A stretch of DNA of 34,459 nucleotides, taken from contig PWKH01000042.1 in assembly GCA_003559765.1 (NCBI GenBank), forward strand, positions 1 through 34,459. Reading direction: 5' to 3'. Each line of letters starts with the position of its first letter. The stretch's first letter is position 1. The translations under genes and the position numbers were made by a program. The stretch is from Spirochaetaceae bacterium. GTDB lineage: Bacteria; Spirochaetota; Spirochaetia; PWKH01. Positions 18,225 to 27,139 of the stretch are shown here, one piece after another. The notes under the pieces are model-generated. The model made no database searches, was not told the origin of the DNA, and saw only the letters and a list, made by a program, of their open reading frames with translations.

Positions 18225-19115
18225 TCATCTGTTCCCCCCCGGATGGAACCTGCGGTGACTCTGCTGCAGCTCCCCCGAAGTTACATGGGTGTATATCTGG
18301 GTTGTGCTGATGTCTTTGTGGCCGAGGAGCTCCTGCACCACCCGCAGATCTGCTCCGCCCCGGAGCATGTGGGTTGCATAGGAATGTCTGAGGGTATGAA
18401 TCTTTCCCTCCAGATCTGCCTTGAGGATATAGCAGCGGAATTTCTTCCAGGCACCCTGGCGGGTCAGTCTGCTTCCCCTCGAACTGATAAACACCGCATC
18501 GGTGGGGCGGGCTGCCGACAGCAGCTTCCCCCGTCCTTCAGCCAGGTATCGCCTGATCCACTGCTCCGCTTCCTTTCCCACCGGCACTGCCCGCTGCCGA
18601 TTGCGCTTTCCCGTCACCCTGATAAGCGACTCCTCCAGATATACCTGGGAGAGGTCCAGTCCGCAGGCTTCGCTGATCCGCAGGCCGCAGGAATAGATCA
18701 GTTCAAATAGGGTCCGGTCCCTCAGTCCCAGGGGAGTCTCTTCGCCGATACAGGAGAGCAGATCCTCAACATCGCCGGTGGTGAATACCTGGGGCAGATG
18801 GCGGCTCATCCGGGGAATCTCAATAATTCTGGCCGGATCATCCTCCCGAAGCCCCTCGTCCTTGAGAAATCCGTAGAATGACCGCAGTGACGACAGGATT
18901 TTCCTGGTGGTAGCCCGGTCTGTCTCGCTGCTCCGCTCAAGAATGTAGTCAATCAGCTGGTCCGTGGAGAGAGCGGTGATCTCAAGCTTCCGGCTGCGGC
19001 AGAACTGGAGGAGGCTGCTGATCTCAGGCACATAGACCTGTACGGTAAGCGGCGAAAGCCTGAGATCGATAGTCAGATGGTCCTCATAGGTTCCAATGAC
19101 CCTGCGGGGATCCAT
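18225..19115 (-). CDS. xerD: tyrosine recombinase, XerC/XerD family
   Basis: [39 protein letters not shown] catalytic region; adjacent to ftsZ. The C versus D assignment is not certain. Confidence 0.82.
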   Translation of the reverse strand: MDPRRVIGTYEDHLTIDLRLSPLTVQVYVPEISSLLQFCRSRKLEITALSTDQLIDYILERSSETDRATTRKILSSLRSFYGFLKDEGLREDDPARIIEIPRMSRHLPQVFTTGDVEDLLSCIGEETPLGLRDRTLFELIYSCGLRISEACGLDLSQVYLEESLIRVTGKRNRQRAVPVGKEAEQWIRRYLAEGRGKLLSAARPTDAVFISSRGSRLTRQGAWKKFRCYILKADLEGKIHTLRHSYATHMLRGGADLRVVQELLGHKDISTTQIYTHVTSGELQQSHRRFHPGGNR

Positions 19116-19124
19116 AGACGGCTC

Positions 19125-20327
19125 CTATCGGTCACCGCCGTTCTTGTCCCGTTCATACCGGAGCACCGCCGGGATGGAGACATCCTCGGGGATGCCCTTC
19201 CCCTTGCCGATCTTCCGCTGGAGGTCCTGCCACCGGTCGATGGTGACTACCTCTGAAGGATTCTGCTCCTCCTCTCTCCGCTGTCGGGAAGTGGAGAATC
19301 CGAGTTCCTCCAGTTCGTCAAAGGAGCCGTCGGTAAGCTGATCATCCTCCCGGTTGAAGCCCGTGGCAATGACGGTCACCTTGAGCTTATCCCCGGTATC
19401 AGGGTTATACGCCTGCCCTGCAATGATCAGTGCATCATCATCAGCATTGCTGGTAATGATCTCCACGACATCCTGGTATTCCTTCAGACTGAGGTCATCT
19501 CCCCCGGTGACATTCACCAGGATGCCCTTGGCCCCTTCGATCCGGGCGTTTTCCAGCAGGGGATTGTTGATCGCCCCTGAGGCGGCTTCGGTTGCACGGT
19601 GCTCTCCCTCGCCGATTCCGATTCCCATGAGGGCATCCCCCCGTCCCTTCATCACCGTTCTGACGTCGGCAAAGTCAATATTAATCTCCCCGGGTTCGGT
19701 GATCAGTTCACTGATGCCCTGCACCCCCTGGCGAAGCACGTCGTCCGCCAGCTGGAAGGCCTGCCTGATGGGGGTGTTCTTCTCCACAATCTTCAGCAGG
19801 TACTGATTCGGAATGATGATCAGGGTGTCCACATGCTCCCTGAGTTTCGCGATCCCCTCCTCAGCCAGGGACATCTTCTTTCTTCCTTCAAACAGGAAGG
19901 GAGTGGTCACGACGGCTACCGTCAGGGCATTCACCTCCCGGGCAATCTCGGCGACGATGGGAGCCGCGCCGGTTCCCGTTCCGCCGCCCATCCCGGCAGT
20001 GATAAAGACCATATCGGTATCCTCAAGAGAGGAACGGATTTCTTCCCGAGACTCCTCTGCGGCTTTTGTTCCCACATCAGGCACGCCTCCGGCACCCAGC
20101 CCTCCGGTAAGATCGCTTCCTAGGGGAAGGCGTTCCTCCGCGTGGGAATTCTGCAGGGCCTGCATGTCAGTATTCATGGCTAAATACTGCACCTTCTTCA
20201 GCCCGGCGGAAATCATTCTGTTTATTGCATTTCCTCCGCCGCCTCCGACGCCCACTACCTTTATGACCGTGGGGCTGGCCTTCTCCGATGAGAATGTTCG
20301 TGTTTCATGCAATACTTCGATATTCAT
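19125..20327 (-). CDS. ftsZ: cell division protein FtsZ
   Basis: [34 protein letters not shown] tubulin signature, [11 protein letters not shown]. Start refined to ATG 20327 after GGAGGT. Confidence 0.98.
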   Translation of the reverse strand: MNIEVLHETRTFSSEKASPTVIKVVGVGGGGGNAINRMISAGLKKVQYLAMNTDMQALQNSHAEERLPLGSDLTGGLGAGGVPDVGTKAAEESREEIRSSLEDTDMVFITAGMGGGTGTGAAPIVAEIAREVNALTVAVVTTPFLFEGRKKMSLAEEGIAKLREHVDTLIIIPNQYLLKIVEKNTPIRQAFQLADDVLRQGVQGISELITEPGEINIDFADVRTVMKGRGDALMGIGIGEGEHRATEAASGAINNPLLENARIEGAKGILVNVTGGDDLSLKEYQDVVEIITSNADDDALIIAGQAYNPDTGDKLKVTVIATGFNREDDQLTDGSFDELEELGFSTSRQRREEEQNPSEVVTIDRWQDLQRKIGKGKGIPEDVSIPAVLRYERDKNGGDR

Positions 20328-20349
20328 AGTACCTCCGCTTCGGTTTCTC

Positions 20350-21597
20350 CTAGAACAGCACCTCAAAAAGATGCTTCATCCGCTTCAGCATGCCGCCTTT
20401 GTACTCGGCAGTCTGCTTCTCCTGCCGGGGAGTGCTTTTCCTCCCGCGTTTTGCGGCATACAGTACCAGCCCGACCGCTGTGGCATATGCCGGATTCAGG
20501 TACCGCTCATCCAGTCCCTCCACCTCCCGGGGCGCTCCGATGCGTACCGGAGCACCGAAGATATGGGAGGCAAGCTCCACCATCCCTGGCATCATCGCAC
20601 CTCCGCCGGTGCAGACGATGCCGCTGCAGACCTGGTCGAAGACCCGGCGCCGCTGCAGCATGGTCTTCATAATCGTCAGGGTCTCGGCAACCCTGGGTTC
20701 GATAATTTTGCACAGTTCCCGCTGGGGTATCCTCACGGACGGCCATCCGCCTACCGGAGGCAGGGTGACATGATGCTCCTCATCAATAAGATCTTCACAG
20801 CAGCACCCGTGCTCCTGTTTTATCTGTTCCACCAGATCATGGGGCTTGTTGAGGATGTAGACCAGATCCGAGGTGATGTCGTTGCCCCCGAGGCTGATCC
20901 CGCCGATATACACCGGCGCTCCCCGGCGGTATCCGATCATGTTGCACATTCCGCCGCCGAAGTTGATCAGCAGGGTACCGATTTCCCGCTCCTCCTGGGT
21001 CAGCACCGCCTCTGTGTCAGCCAGCTGCTGGGCCACCAGCCGCTGCTCAGTATACCCCGCCCGGGTGATGCATTTCCTCAGGTTCTGGCATGCCGTCACA
21101 TCTCCGGTGACCATCAGGACCTTGGTCTCCAGCCGATGCCCGATCATGTCGATGGGATCCCGGATACCCTTCCTGCCGTCGACTGAAAAGTCCTGCACCA
21201 GGGTATGAAGCACCTCCCGGTCCAGGGGCAGATCGATCGACCGGGCCACATCCAGGGATCTGGCCACGTCGGTCCGCTGTATTTCGTTATCTTTCCTTGA
21301 AATACCGACCACGCCCTCGGAGATGACCCCTTCAATATGAGCGCCGGCAATTCCTACATTTATCTGACTGACTTCCCTGCCGGTTTCCAGTTCTATCTCC
21401 TCGACGGCCTGCTGCACGATGTTCATGGCGGTTTCTATGTTCACCACTGAACCGGAACGAACTCCCTGGGAGGGCTGTTCACTGATGTGCACGATGCGCA
21501 CCTCCCCGGACTGGTCAAGTTTCGCCGCTGCTGCGCGTACATGTACTGATCCGATATCAAGTCCTACAATCAATCGATCTGAGGGCAAAAACCTCAC
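20350..21597 (-). CDS. ftsA: cell division protein FtsA
   Basis: [74 protein letters not shown]. Confidence 0.95.
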   Translation of the reverse strand: MRFLPSDRLIVGLDIGSVHVRAAAAKLDQSGEVRIVHISEQPSQGVRSGSVVNIETAMNIVQQAVEEIELETGREVSQINVGIAGAHIEGVISEGVVGISRKDNEIQRTDVARSLDVARSIDLPLDREVLHTLVQDFSVDGRKGIRDPIDMIGHRLETKVLMVTGDVTACQNLRKCITRAGYTEQRLVAQQLADTEAVLTQEEREIGTLLINFGGGMCNMIGYRRGAPVYIGGISLGGNDITSDLVYILNKPHDLVEQIKQEHGCCCEDLIDEEHHVTLPPVGGWPSVRIPQRELCKIIEPRVAETLTIMKTMLQRRRVFDQVCSGIVCTGGGAMMPGMVELASHIFGAPVRIGAPREVEGLDERYLNPAYATAVGLVLYAAKRGRKSTPRQEKQTAEYKGGMLKRMKHLFEVLF

Positions 21598-21614
21598 CTC
21601 CCCTATTATTGCAT

Positions 21615-22790
21615 CTAGTTGTACATCACATAATCAAGCGAATCAAGCGCTTTGTATCCGCTCTGCCGGTAAGCCGGAGCATAGACTGCTCTGCCGATGC
21701 ATCCGCACATAACCAGGGTCATCGTCAGATTCGTTCCTCCCAGGGAAAAAAACGGAAGCGGCAGGCCTGTTGCCGGTACCGCTCCGACCGCTACAGCCAT
21801 GTTGATCAGCGCCTGCCACAGAATCATGGATGTGCAGCCGAAACCGATATAAAACAGTCTGCGGTTTCCCCGGCGGTGCCTCAAGGAGCTGCTGTAGCCG
21901 ATGAACCCCAATGCAGCGAACAGCAGCCACACGATCAGCACCCCCATCAGGCCAGCCTCTTCAGCAAAGGAGGCGAATATGAAATCCGAACTTACCTCCG
22001 GAAGTGCGCCCAGCTTCATGGTACCCAGGCCGAAGCCGGTACCGAATACGCCCCCCGCGGCAACCGCCCGCAGGGACATATTCACCTGATAATTGATTCC
22101 CGTCGGGTCCAGTTCCGGAAACAGAAACCCGATGACCCGCTGCATGCGGTATTCCTCCGTCAGCAGTACCAGGATGCCCGGAATCACGGTGATCACTCCC
22201 AGATATACCAGGTACAACTTCTTGGTGTCCGATACCGCCACCATCATGAAGGTGACCAGACCGAACAGCAGGGCGGTGGAAAAGTCCCTCTGCATCAGGA
22301 TCAGGGCGGCAAACAGAAGGATCACCCCCACCGGCACGAGGGTTATGGTGAATTCCTGCATCCGGTCGCCCTGTTTCTCAAGAAAATGGGCCAGAAACAG
22401 AATGACCGCCACCTTCACCATCTCCGAGGGCTGCAGACTTACCGGTCCTGCCCGAAGCCATCTCCTAGCTCCCAGTCTCGTCTCCCCCAGGGGGGAGGTC
22501 AGAGTGAGCACCATCAGCACCAGACTGATGAAAAGCGCCGCCGGCACGATATACCGGAACGTCTTCTCCGGAAGCCCTGCGACAACAAACGCCCCGATGA
22601 TCCCGAGGAGCACGAACAGCGCCTGCCGTCTGACAAAATACAGCGGATCCCCCGCTGTCTGCAGCGCCCGGTAATAGGAAGCTGAATAGAGGGTCGCCAG
22701 CCCAAGTCCCAGCAGCAGCACCAGCACCAGGATAAACGGAAAGAGGAGTTTCCGGTGATCGGTAACCTCTTCCGGTATCACTCTGCCCAT
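21615..22790 (-). CDS. ftsW: lipid II polymerase / SEDS protein FtsW
   Basis: Multi-TM SEDS protein; ARRWLRAGPVSLQPSEMVKVAVILFLA, GTGFGLGTMKLGALPEVSSDFIFASFAEEAGL, GLPLPFFSLGGTN. Start refined to the internal Met (MGRVIPEE). Confidence 0.93.
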   Translation of the reverse strand: MGRVIPEEVTDHRKLLFPFILVLVLLLGLGLATLYSASYYRALQTAGDPLYFVRRQALFVLLGIIGAFVVAGLPEKTFRYIVPAALFISLVLMVLTLTSPLGETRLGARRWLRAGPVSLQPSEMVKVAVILFLAHFLEKQGDRMQEFTITLVPVGVILLFAALILMQRDFSTALLFGLVTFMMVAVSDTKKLYLVYLGVITVIPGILVLLTEEYRMQRVIGFLFPELDPTGINYQVNMSLRAVAAGGVFGTGFGLGTMKLGALPEVSSDFIFASFAEEAGLMGVLIVWLLFAALGFIGYSSSLRHRRGNRRLFYIGFGCTSMILWQALINMAVAVGAVPATGLPLPFFSLGGTNLTMTLVMCGCIGRAVYAPAYRQSGYKALDSLDYVMYN

Positions 22791-22803
22791 ATGCTGCGGC
22801 CTC

Positions 22804-23817
22804 CTACCCGAAGAGAATAACGGCAGTGCCGGCCAGGGCGAAACAGGCTCCAATGCCCCAGAAGGCCCGGACGATCGCCCCCTCCTGTTTTCCCGCCAGT
22901 TCATAATGATGATGCAGCGGGGCCATGCGGAACAGCCGTTTCTGCCGCAGCCTGCAGCTGCAGACCTGCAGAATCACCGAACATGCTTCAATCAGAAACA
23001 TGCCGCTGATCACCAGAAACACGATTTCAGAACGGAGCAGGATTGCCGCAGCGGCCAGCATGCCTCCGACCGCCTGACTGCCCGTATCTCCCATAAACAG
23101 CCGTGCAGGTTTCCGGTTGAAAACCAGAAATCCCGCCAGTGCACCGAAAAGCGCTGCAAGGAACAGGGCTATTTCACCTGATCCCTGGATGCTGAACTCT
23201 GCATGTATGCCCGGGATCACCGTAAGTCCTGCCAGTGCTATGATCAGCCCTGCTCCTGCAGCCAGCATGCCCAGCCCTGCGGCAAGTCCGTCCAGCCCGT
23301 CGGTGAGGTTGACCGCATTCACCAGCATCACCACATAGATCACCGCCAGAGGATAGTAGACCGGCCCGATATCAATGGGCTGCTGAAAAAACCAGGGTAT
23401 GTAGAGGTAGGTCATGGGAAAGCTTCCGTAGGTGTGCATCAGCATCACCATGCCTGCGGCAGCTGTCCCCTGCGCAGACAGCTTCTCCCGCGCAGTCAGT
23501 CCCCTTCTGCCCCTTCCCCGTATCTTGAGCAGATCATCGACCCATCCGATAAGGGCGAAGATGAAGACGCTCCCGGCCATAAGCAGACCCTCAGCAGACA
23601 GCCCGCCGAGGAGAGCCGCCGGAACGATCAGCACCGACAGAGCTATGCCGATGCCCCCCATGGTCGGGGTCCCGCTTTTCGCCGCATGCCCCGGCGGTCC
23701 TTCCGGCCGGATCACCTCGCCGATCCGGTGCTTCCGGAACCAGCGTATGGTGACGAAGGCTGTGCATGAGACAGTTATAAATGCTGCTGCGGCAGCTGCC
23801 GCCGCACCCCAGTGCAT
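22804..23817 (-). CDS. mraY: phospho-N-acetylmuramoyl-pentapeptide transferase MraY
   Basis: KSGTPTMGGIGIALS, GWVDDLLKI, NAVNLTDGLDGLAAG, FMGDTGSQAVGG, APLHHHYELAG. Confidence 0.96.
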   Translation of the reverse strand: MHWGAAAAAAAAFITVSCTAFVTIRWFRKHRIGEVIRPEGPPGHAAKSGTPTMGGIGIALSVLIVPAALLGGLSAEGLLMAGSVFIFALIGWVDDLLKIRGRGRRGLTAREKLSAQGTAAAGMVMLMHTYGSFPMTYLYIPWFFQQPIDIGPVYYPLAVIYVVMLVNAVNLTDGLDGLAAGLGMLAAGAGLIIALAGLTVIPGIHAEFSIQGSGEIALFLAALFGALAGFLVFNRKPARLFMGDTGSQAVGGMLAAAAILLRSEIVFLVISGMFLIEACSVILQVCSCRLRQKRLFRMAPLHHHYELAGKQEGAIVRAFWGIGACFALAGTAVILFG

Positions 23818-23826
23818 ATAGTGCTC

Positions 23827-25245
23827 CTATACGGCCCTGCACAGGCGAGGAACCACCCGTTCAAGTTCCATCGCCCTGGAACCTTTGATCAGGGCAAGGT
23901 CCCCCGGCCGAAAATACTTCATCGTGCGGTGCTGCAGTTCTCTCACGTCCGCTGTACAGCAGACCTCAATATGATGATACTCCTGCTCCAGCGCTTGTTT
24001 CGTCTCCTCCATTTCCTCTCCGAAGAGAAATACTGCATCACATGCGGTCCCGGCGATCTGTCTGCCCAGTTCCCGGTGAAGCTCACCTGACCGTTTTCCC
24101 AGTTCCTTCATAGCTCCGAGAATCAGCCCGACTCGGCCGTGCTTCCAGTTAAGCGTATGGATGTAGGAAAGCATGGCCTTCATGGAGTCGGTATTTGCGT
24201 TGTAGCAGTCCTCAATGACCGTCACAGCCCCGGCATGCACAATACGGCCGCGCCCTGCCAGGGAAGAGACCTGCTCGAGTCCGCGGACAATGTGCTCCTC
24301 GGAAATACCGAGGTCCTCGGCCAGGGTGACTGCGCAGAAGGCATTTACAAGATTGTGATACCCTATAAGCGGATAGGATATCGTCTTTCCCTTATATGCA
24401 ATCTCCCAGCCGAGAAGCCCTCGATTCGTATATCCTTCAATTCCCGGAGCATGCCCAGGACCGAAAAGCCTCATGTCAAGGTTCCTTCCGGAAACCAGCT
24501 GTTCCTTCCAGGGACAATCCTCCTGGATATAGGCCTGCCTGGCACCCCGGGAGAACATCATGCCCTTCTCCCGGGCAATTTGTTCGCTGCTTTCGAAGTT
24601 TCCGATATGGGCTGTCCCGATGTTGGTGACAATGCCGATTTCCGGGGGAACAAGCGCTGCAAGCTGCTCCATCTCTCCGGGAAGGCTTACTCCCATCTCG
24701 AAAACGCCGTAGCGGTGATTCTGCCGGATTTCAAACAGCGACAGGGGAAGTCCGATCACTGAATTTCTGTTGCCCGGGCTTTTCACGGTTTCATGCTCCT
24801 GGGAAAGAACCGAAGCGATCAGCTCCTTCGTAGTGGTCTTTCCGCAGCTTCCGGTCACCCCGATGAGCGTGATGTCCGGAAACCGGGCCAGCCAGCTTCG
24901 GGCAGTTTCCTGAAGCGACTGCAGGCTGTCCTCGACAAAGATGATTTTGCGCTTCAGCCAGGGAGCAAGCTGGAGAAACCAGCTCGGGTCCCTGGAAAGG
25001 CTTCTCACCTCTGCAACCGCGGCGAGGGCGCCTGACTCGAATGCGTCGTTGATGAACCGGTGACCGTCGGTGCGTTCTCCCGCCAGGGCAAAGAACACCG
25101 AATCCTCCCGAGCTTCCCGGGAATCCACGCAGAACGAAGCAGCGGGGACATCATAGCGGTCCAGCCGGGACCGCGCTCCCTTTGTCAGCCGGAAGCCCCG
25201 GGTGATATTCAGGATTTCATCGGGGGTAAACAGCTGTCTGCTCAT
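23827..25245 (-). CDS. murF: UDP-N-acetylmuramoyl-tripeptide--D-alanyl-D-alanine ligase MurF
   Basis: FCVDSREAREDSVFFALAGERTDGHRFI, GVTGSCGKTTTKELIASVL, NRNSVIGLPLSLFE, EDCYNANTDSMKAML. Confidence 0.95.
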   Translation of the reverse strand: MSRQLFTPDEILNITRGFRLTKGARSRLDRYDVPAASFCVDSREAREDSVFFALAGERTDGHRFINDAFESGALAAVAEVRSLSRDPSWFLQLAPWLKRKIIFVEDSLQSLQETARSWLARFPDITLIGVTGSCGKTTTKELIASVLSQEHETVKSPGNRNSVIGLPLSLFEIRQNHRYGVFEMGVSLPGEMEQLAALVPPEIGIVTNIGTAHIGNFESSEQIAREKGMMFSRGARQAYIQEDCPWKEQLVSGRNLDMRLFGPGHAPGIEGYTNRGLLGWEIAYKGKTISYPLIGYHNLVNAFCAVTLAEDLGISEEHIVRGLEQVSSLAGRGRIVHAGAVTVIEDCYNANTDSMKAMLSYIHTLNWKHGRVGLILGAMKELGKRSGELHRELGRQIAGTACDAVFLFGEEMEETKQALEQEYHHIEVCCTADVRELQHRTMKYFRPGDLALIKGSRAMELERVVPRLCRAV

Positions 25246-25514
25246 GGCCGCCCTCCCGATGATGCGGCAAGCACTCCTTCGGCCTGCTCCCCGTAATACC
25301 GGGCGTATTCGGTCCTTGATTCTGCTGCAGCGGTCTGCACCCTGAGGGAATCGAAGGATGCGCTGATGCGCTCCATGGATGCATCAATATCCCGGGTGAT
25401 CTGGTAGTTGATCCTGGCCTGATTCACCGGAAGCATGAGCGCCAGGGGAATGACCATCAGCAGCAGCAGTACCGTAATTTTGCGCCGGACAGCGGATCGG
25501 TCAGTCTGTTTCAT
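25242..25514 (-). CDS. ftsL: FtsL-like small bitopic division protein
   Basis: 90 aa, short cytoplasmic N-term, one TM (ITVLLLLMVIPLALMLPV), coiled-coil-like tail; located between rsmH and murF. Confidence 0.6.
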   Translation of the reverse strand: MKQTDRSAVRRKITVLLLLMVIPLALMLPVNQARINYQITRDIDASMERISASFDSLRVQTAAAESRTEYARYYGEQAEGVLAASSGGRP

Positions 25515-26475
25515 ATCTGCCCTCCTGCGGTTCCTGCAGTTTCTGGGCTACCCGGAGCTTCGCGCTTCGGGATGCCGGATTCTGCGTCACTTCCTCACTT
25601 TCCGGAATCAGAGGTTTCTTGGTTACCAGCCGCAGCATCGGCCGCTCGCTGTACTGCTGCAGCAGCGGATCATCCCCGGGAGCCTTTCCGGCGTACCGGC
25701 GAAAGGTATGCTTCACAATCCGGTCCTCCAGGGAATGGAAGGAGATAACCGCTATTCTGCCGTGCTCTGAGAGCAGAGACACCGCAGCATCAATGCCCCG
25801 GCTGAGCCGGGAGAGCTCGCTGTTTACGGCAATGCGCAGGGCCTGGAATGTCTTGGTAGCCGGATGGATCCTCCCCCTCCGGTATCCCGCGGGGACGGCG
25901 AAGTAGACAATGTCGCGCAGCTCCTTTGCCTGGGTGATCTGCCGGATATGCCGGGCCCTGCTGATCGCTGAGGCGATCCGGCGGGAGTATCGCTCTTCTC
26001 CGTACTGGTAGATGATGTCCGCCAGACGCCGCTCATCATAGGTGTTCACCACATCCCGGGCGGAAAGCCGCTGCGATACGTCGAGACGCATATCGAGGGC
26101 CTCCTCTGCCAGGAAGCTGAACCCGCGGTTCGACGCTTCATAATGATACATGGAGATGCCCAGGTCCATCAGTATGCCCTGCGGTCGGGGAAAATCACCT
26201 GGATAGCTGCTGAGAAAATCATCAAACCATGCGTGGACCCCCAGGAATCTGGATCCGTAGTGCTCAAGACGCTCACCGGCCCGCTTCAGAAGCTCCTCGT
26301 CCCGGTCGACCCCGACTACCGTCAGTTCCGGGTAGGTTTCCAGGAATGCTTCAGCGTGTCCTCCCTCGCCGAGGGTGCAGTCTACCACCGCTCCGTTTTC
26401 TTGGAAGGGCACCAGGTGGGTGAGAACTTCATCTTTCATAACGGAGTAATGGATAATCTGCATCATCACAATCAC
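25501..26475 (-). CDS. rsmH: 16S rRNA (cytosine1402-N4)-methyltransferase RsmH (MraW)
   Basis: HYSVMKDEVLTHL, DCTLGEGGHAEAFLE, GVDRDEELLKRA, LMDLGISMYHYEASNRGFSF, AVISFHSLEDRIVKHTFR. Confidence 0.97.
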   Translation of the reverse strand: MIVMMQIIHYSVMKDEVLTHLVPFQENGAVVDCTLGEGGHAEAFLETYPELTVVGVDRDEELLKRAGERLEHYGSRFLGVHAWFDDFLSSYPGDFPRPQGILMDLGISMYHYEASNRGFSFLAEEALDMRLDVSQRLSARDVVNTYDERRLADIIYQYGEERYSRRIASAISRARHIRQITQAKELRDIVYFAVPAGYRRGRIHPATKTFQALRIAVNSELSRLSRGIDAAVSLLSEHGRIAVISFHSLEDRIVKHTFRRYAGKAPGDDPLLQQYSERPMLRLVTKKPLIPESEEVTQNPASRSAKLRVAQKLQEPQEGRYETD

Positions 26476-26943
26476 CTATTCCATAAAGTTTCGTAAATCT
26501 TTACCGATCGCCTCAGAGGCTTCAGTAAAATCCTTTTCACTCTCCTCAATGTAGTTCCTGTATTCTTCAGGATTCCAGAGCTCCAGCCGGTTCTGAATGC
26601 CGAGCAGGATAACCTCACTGCGTAAATCCAGCCCCGCCGCCTCACGGAGGGTGGCAGGAATCGTAACCCTGCCGGATTTCACCAGGCACTGCTGTGCCGG
26701 AGCGATAATTCTGCGCTGCAGCAGCCTGGAGCGCTGGTCGAACATTGACCAGGGATTGCCCATGATCCGTTCGGAGAGCTCCTGCCAGGTCTGCTCTATG
26801 AGCAGCCAGAGGCAGCGCTCCACTCCGCGGGTGATGACCACTGTCTCTTCAGGCAGAGCTTCCTTGAGGCGGGACGGTATGAGGATCCGGCCCTTCTCGT
26901 CAATCGAAACTCTGAATTCACCCCCAAGCATCATCTCAGGCAA
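26476..26943 (-). CDS. mraZ: transcriptional regulator MraZ
   Basis: MLGGEFRVSIDEKGRILIPSRLKEAL and GRVTIPATLREAAGL: two SpoVT/AbrB-like MraZ repeats. ORF begins at TTG 26943; ATG 26934 or 26931 is the likely start. Confidence 0.93.
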   Translation of the reverse strand: MPEMMLGGEFRVSIDEKGRILIPSRLKEALPEETVVITRGVERCLWLLIEQTWQELSERIMGNPWSMFDQRSRLLQRRIIAPAQQCLVKSGRVTIPATLREAAGLDLRSEVILLGIQNRLELWNPEEYRNYIEESEKDFTEASEAIGKDLRNFME

Positions 26944-26959
26944 TCTCCTCCATTAACTT

Positions 26960-27027
26960 CCACTTAATACCACTTTTAATCCACTTTCCTACACTCTAAA
27001 TACTATATAATCCACTCCAGGAGTCAA
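26960..27027 (-). promoter_or_regulatory. predicted mraZ promoter plus phased MraZ-box-like direct repeats
   Basis: On the - strand: TTGACT (27022-27027)-N16-TAGTAT (27000-27005). AGTGG/AGTGT boxes at + coordinates 27012-27016, 26991-26995, 26981-26985, 26970-26974, 26960-26964. Confidence 0.65.
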
Positions 27028-27093
27028 GGCGGATTTAGTACTGAGGCAGTATGAATTTCGGGATAACGCGTTTACACGGTAACAGATGTTAAG

Positions 27094-27118
27094 AAGGCCC
27101 CCGGTAACCGGGGGCCTT
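27094..27118 (-). terminator. intrinsic-type terminator hairpin downstream of GH57/DUF1957
   Basis: Perfect GC-rich hairpin AAGGCCCCCGG-TAA-CCGGGGGCCTT just after the stop of the 28738-27140 gene and before the mraZ promoter; only a weak U-tract (CTTAAC). Confidence 0.7.
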
Positions 27119-27139
27119 CAGGGTAAACTGCGGAAATTG

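Noticed and set aside
16477-19115. Two tyrosine recombinases as evidence of an integrated element
   Set aside because: Both look like housekeeping XerC/XerD embedded in a division gene cluster; no att-type repeats, phage genes or tRNA nearby were seen.
19813-21186. 457-aa + strand ORF spanning the ftsZ/ftsA region
   Set aside because: Antisense to two clear conserved genes; low-complexity, Pro/Ser/Arg-rich translation with no recognisable motifs. A shadow ORF of GC-rich coding sequence.
21609-22685. 358-aa + strand ORF opposite ftsW
   Set aside because: His/Gln/Arg-rich composition is the typical antisense of a hydrophobic membrane protein; no RBS or motif.
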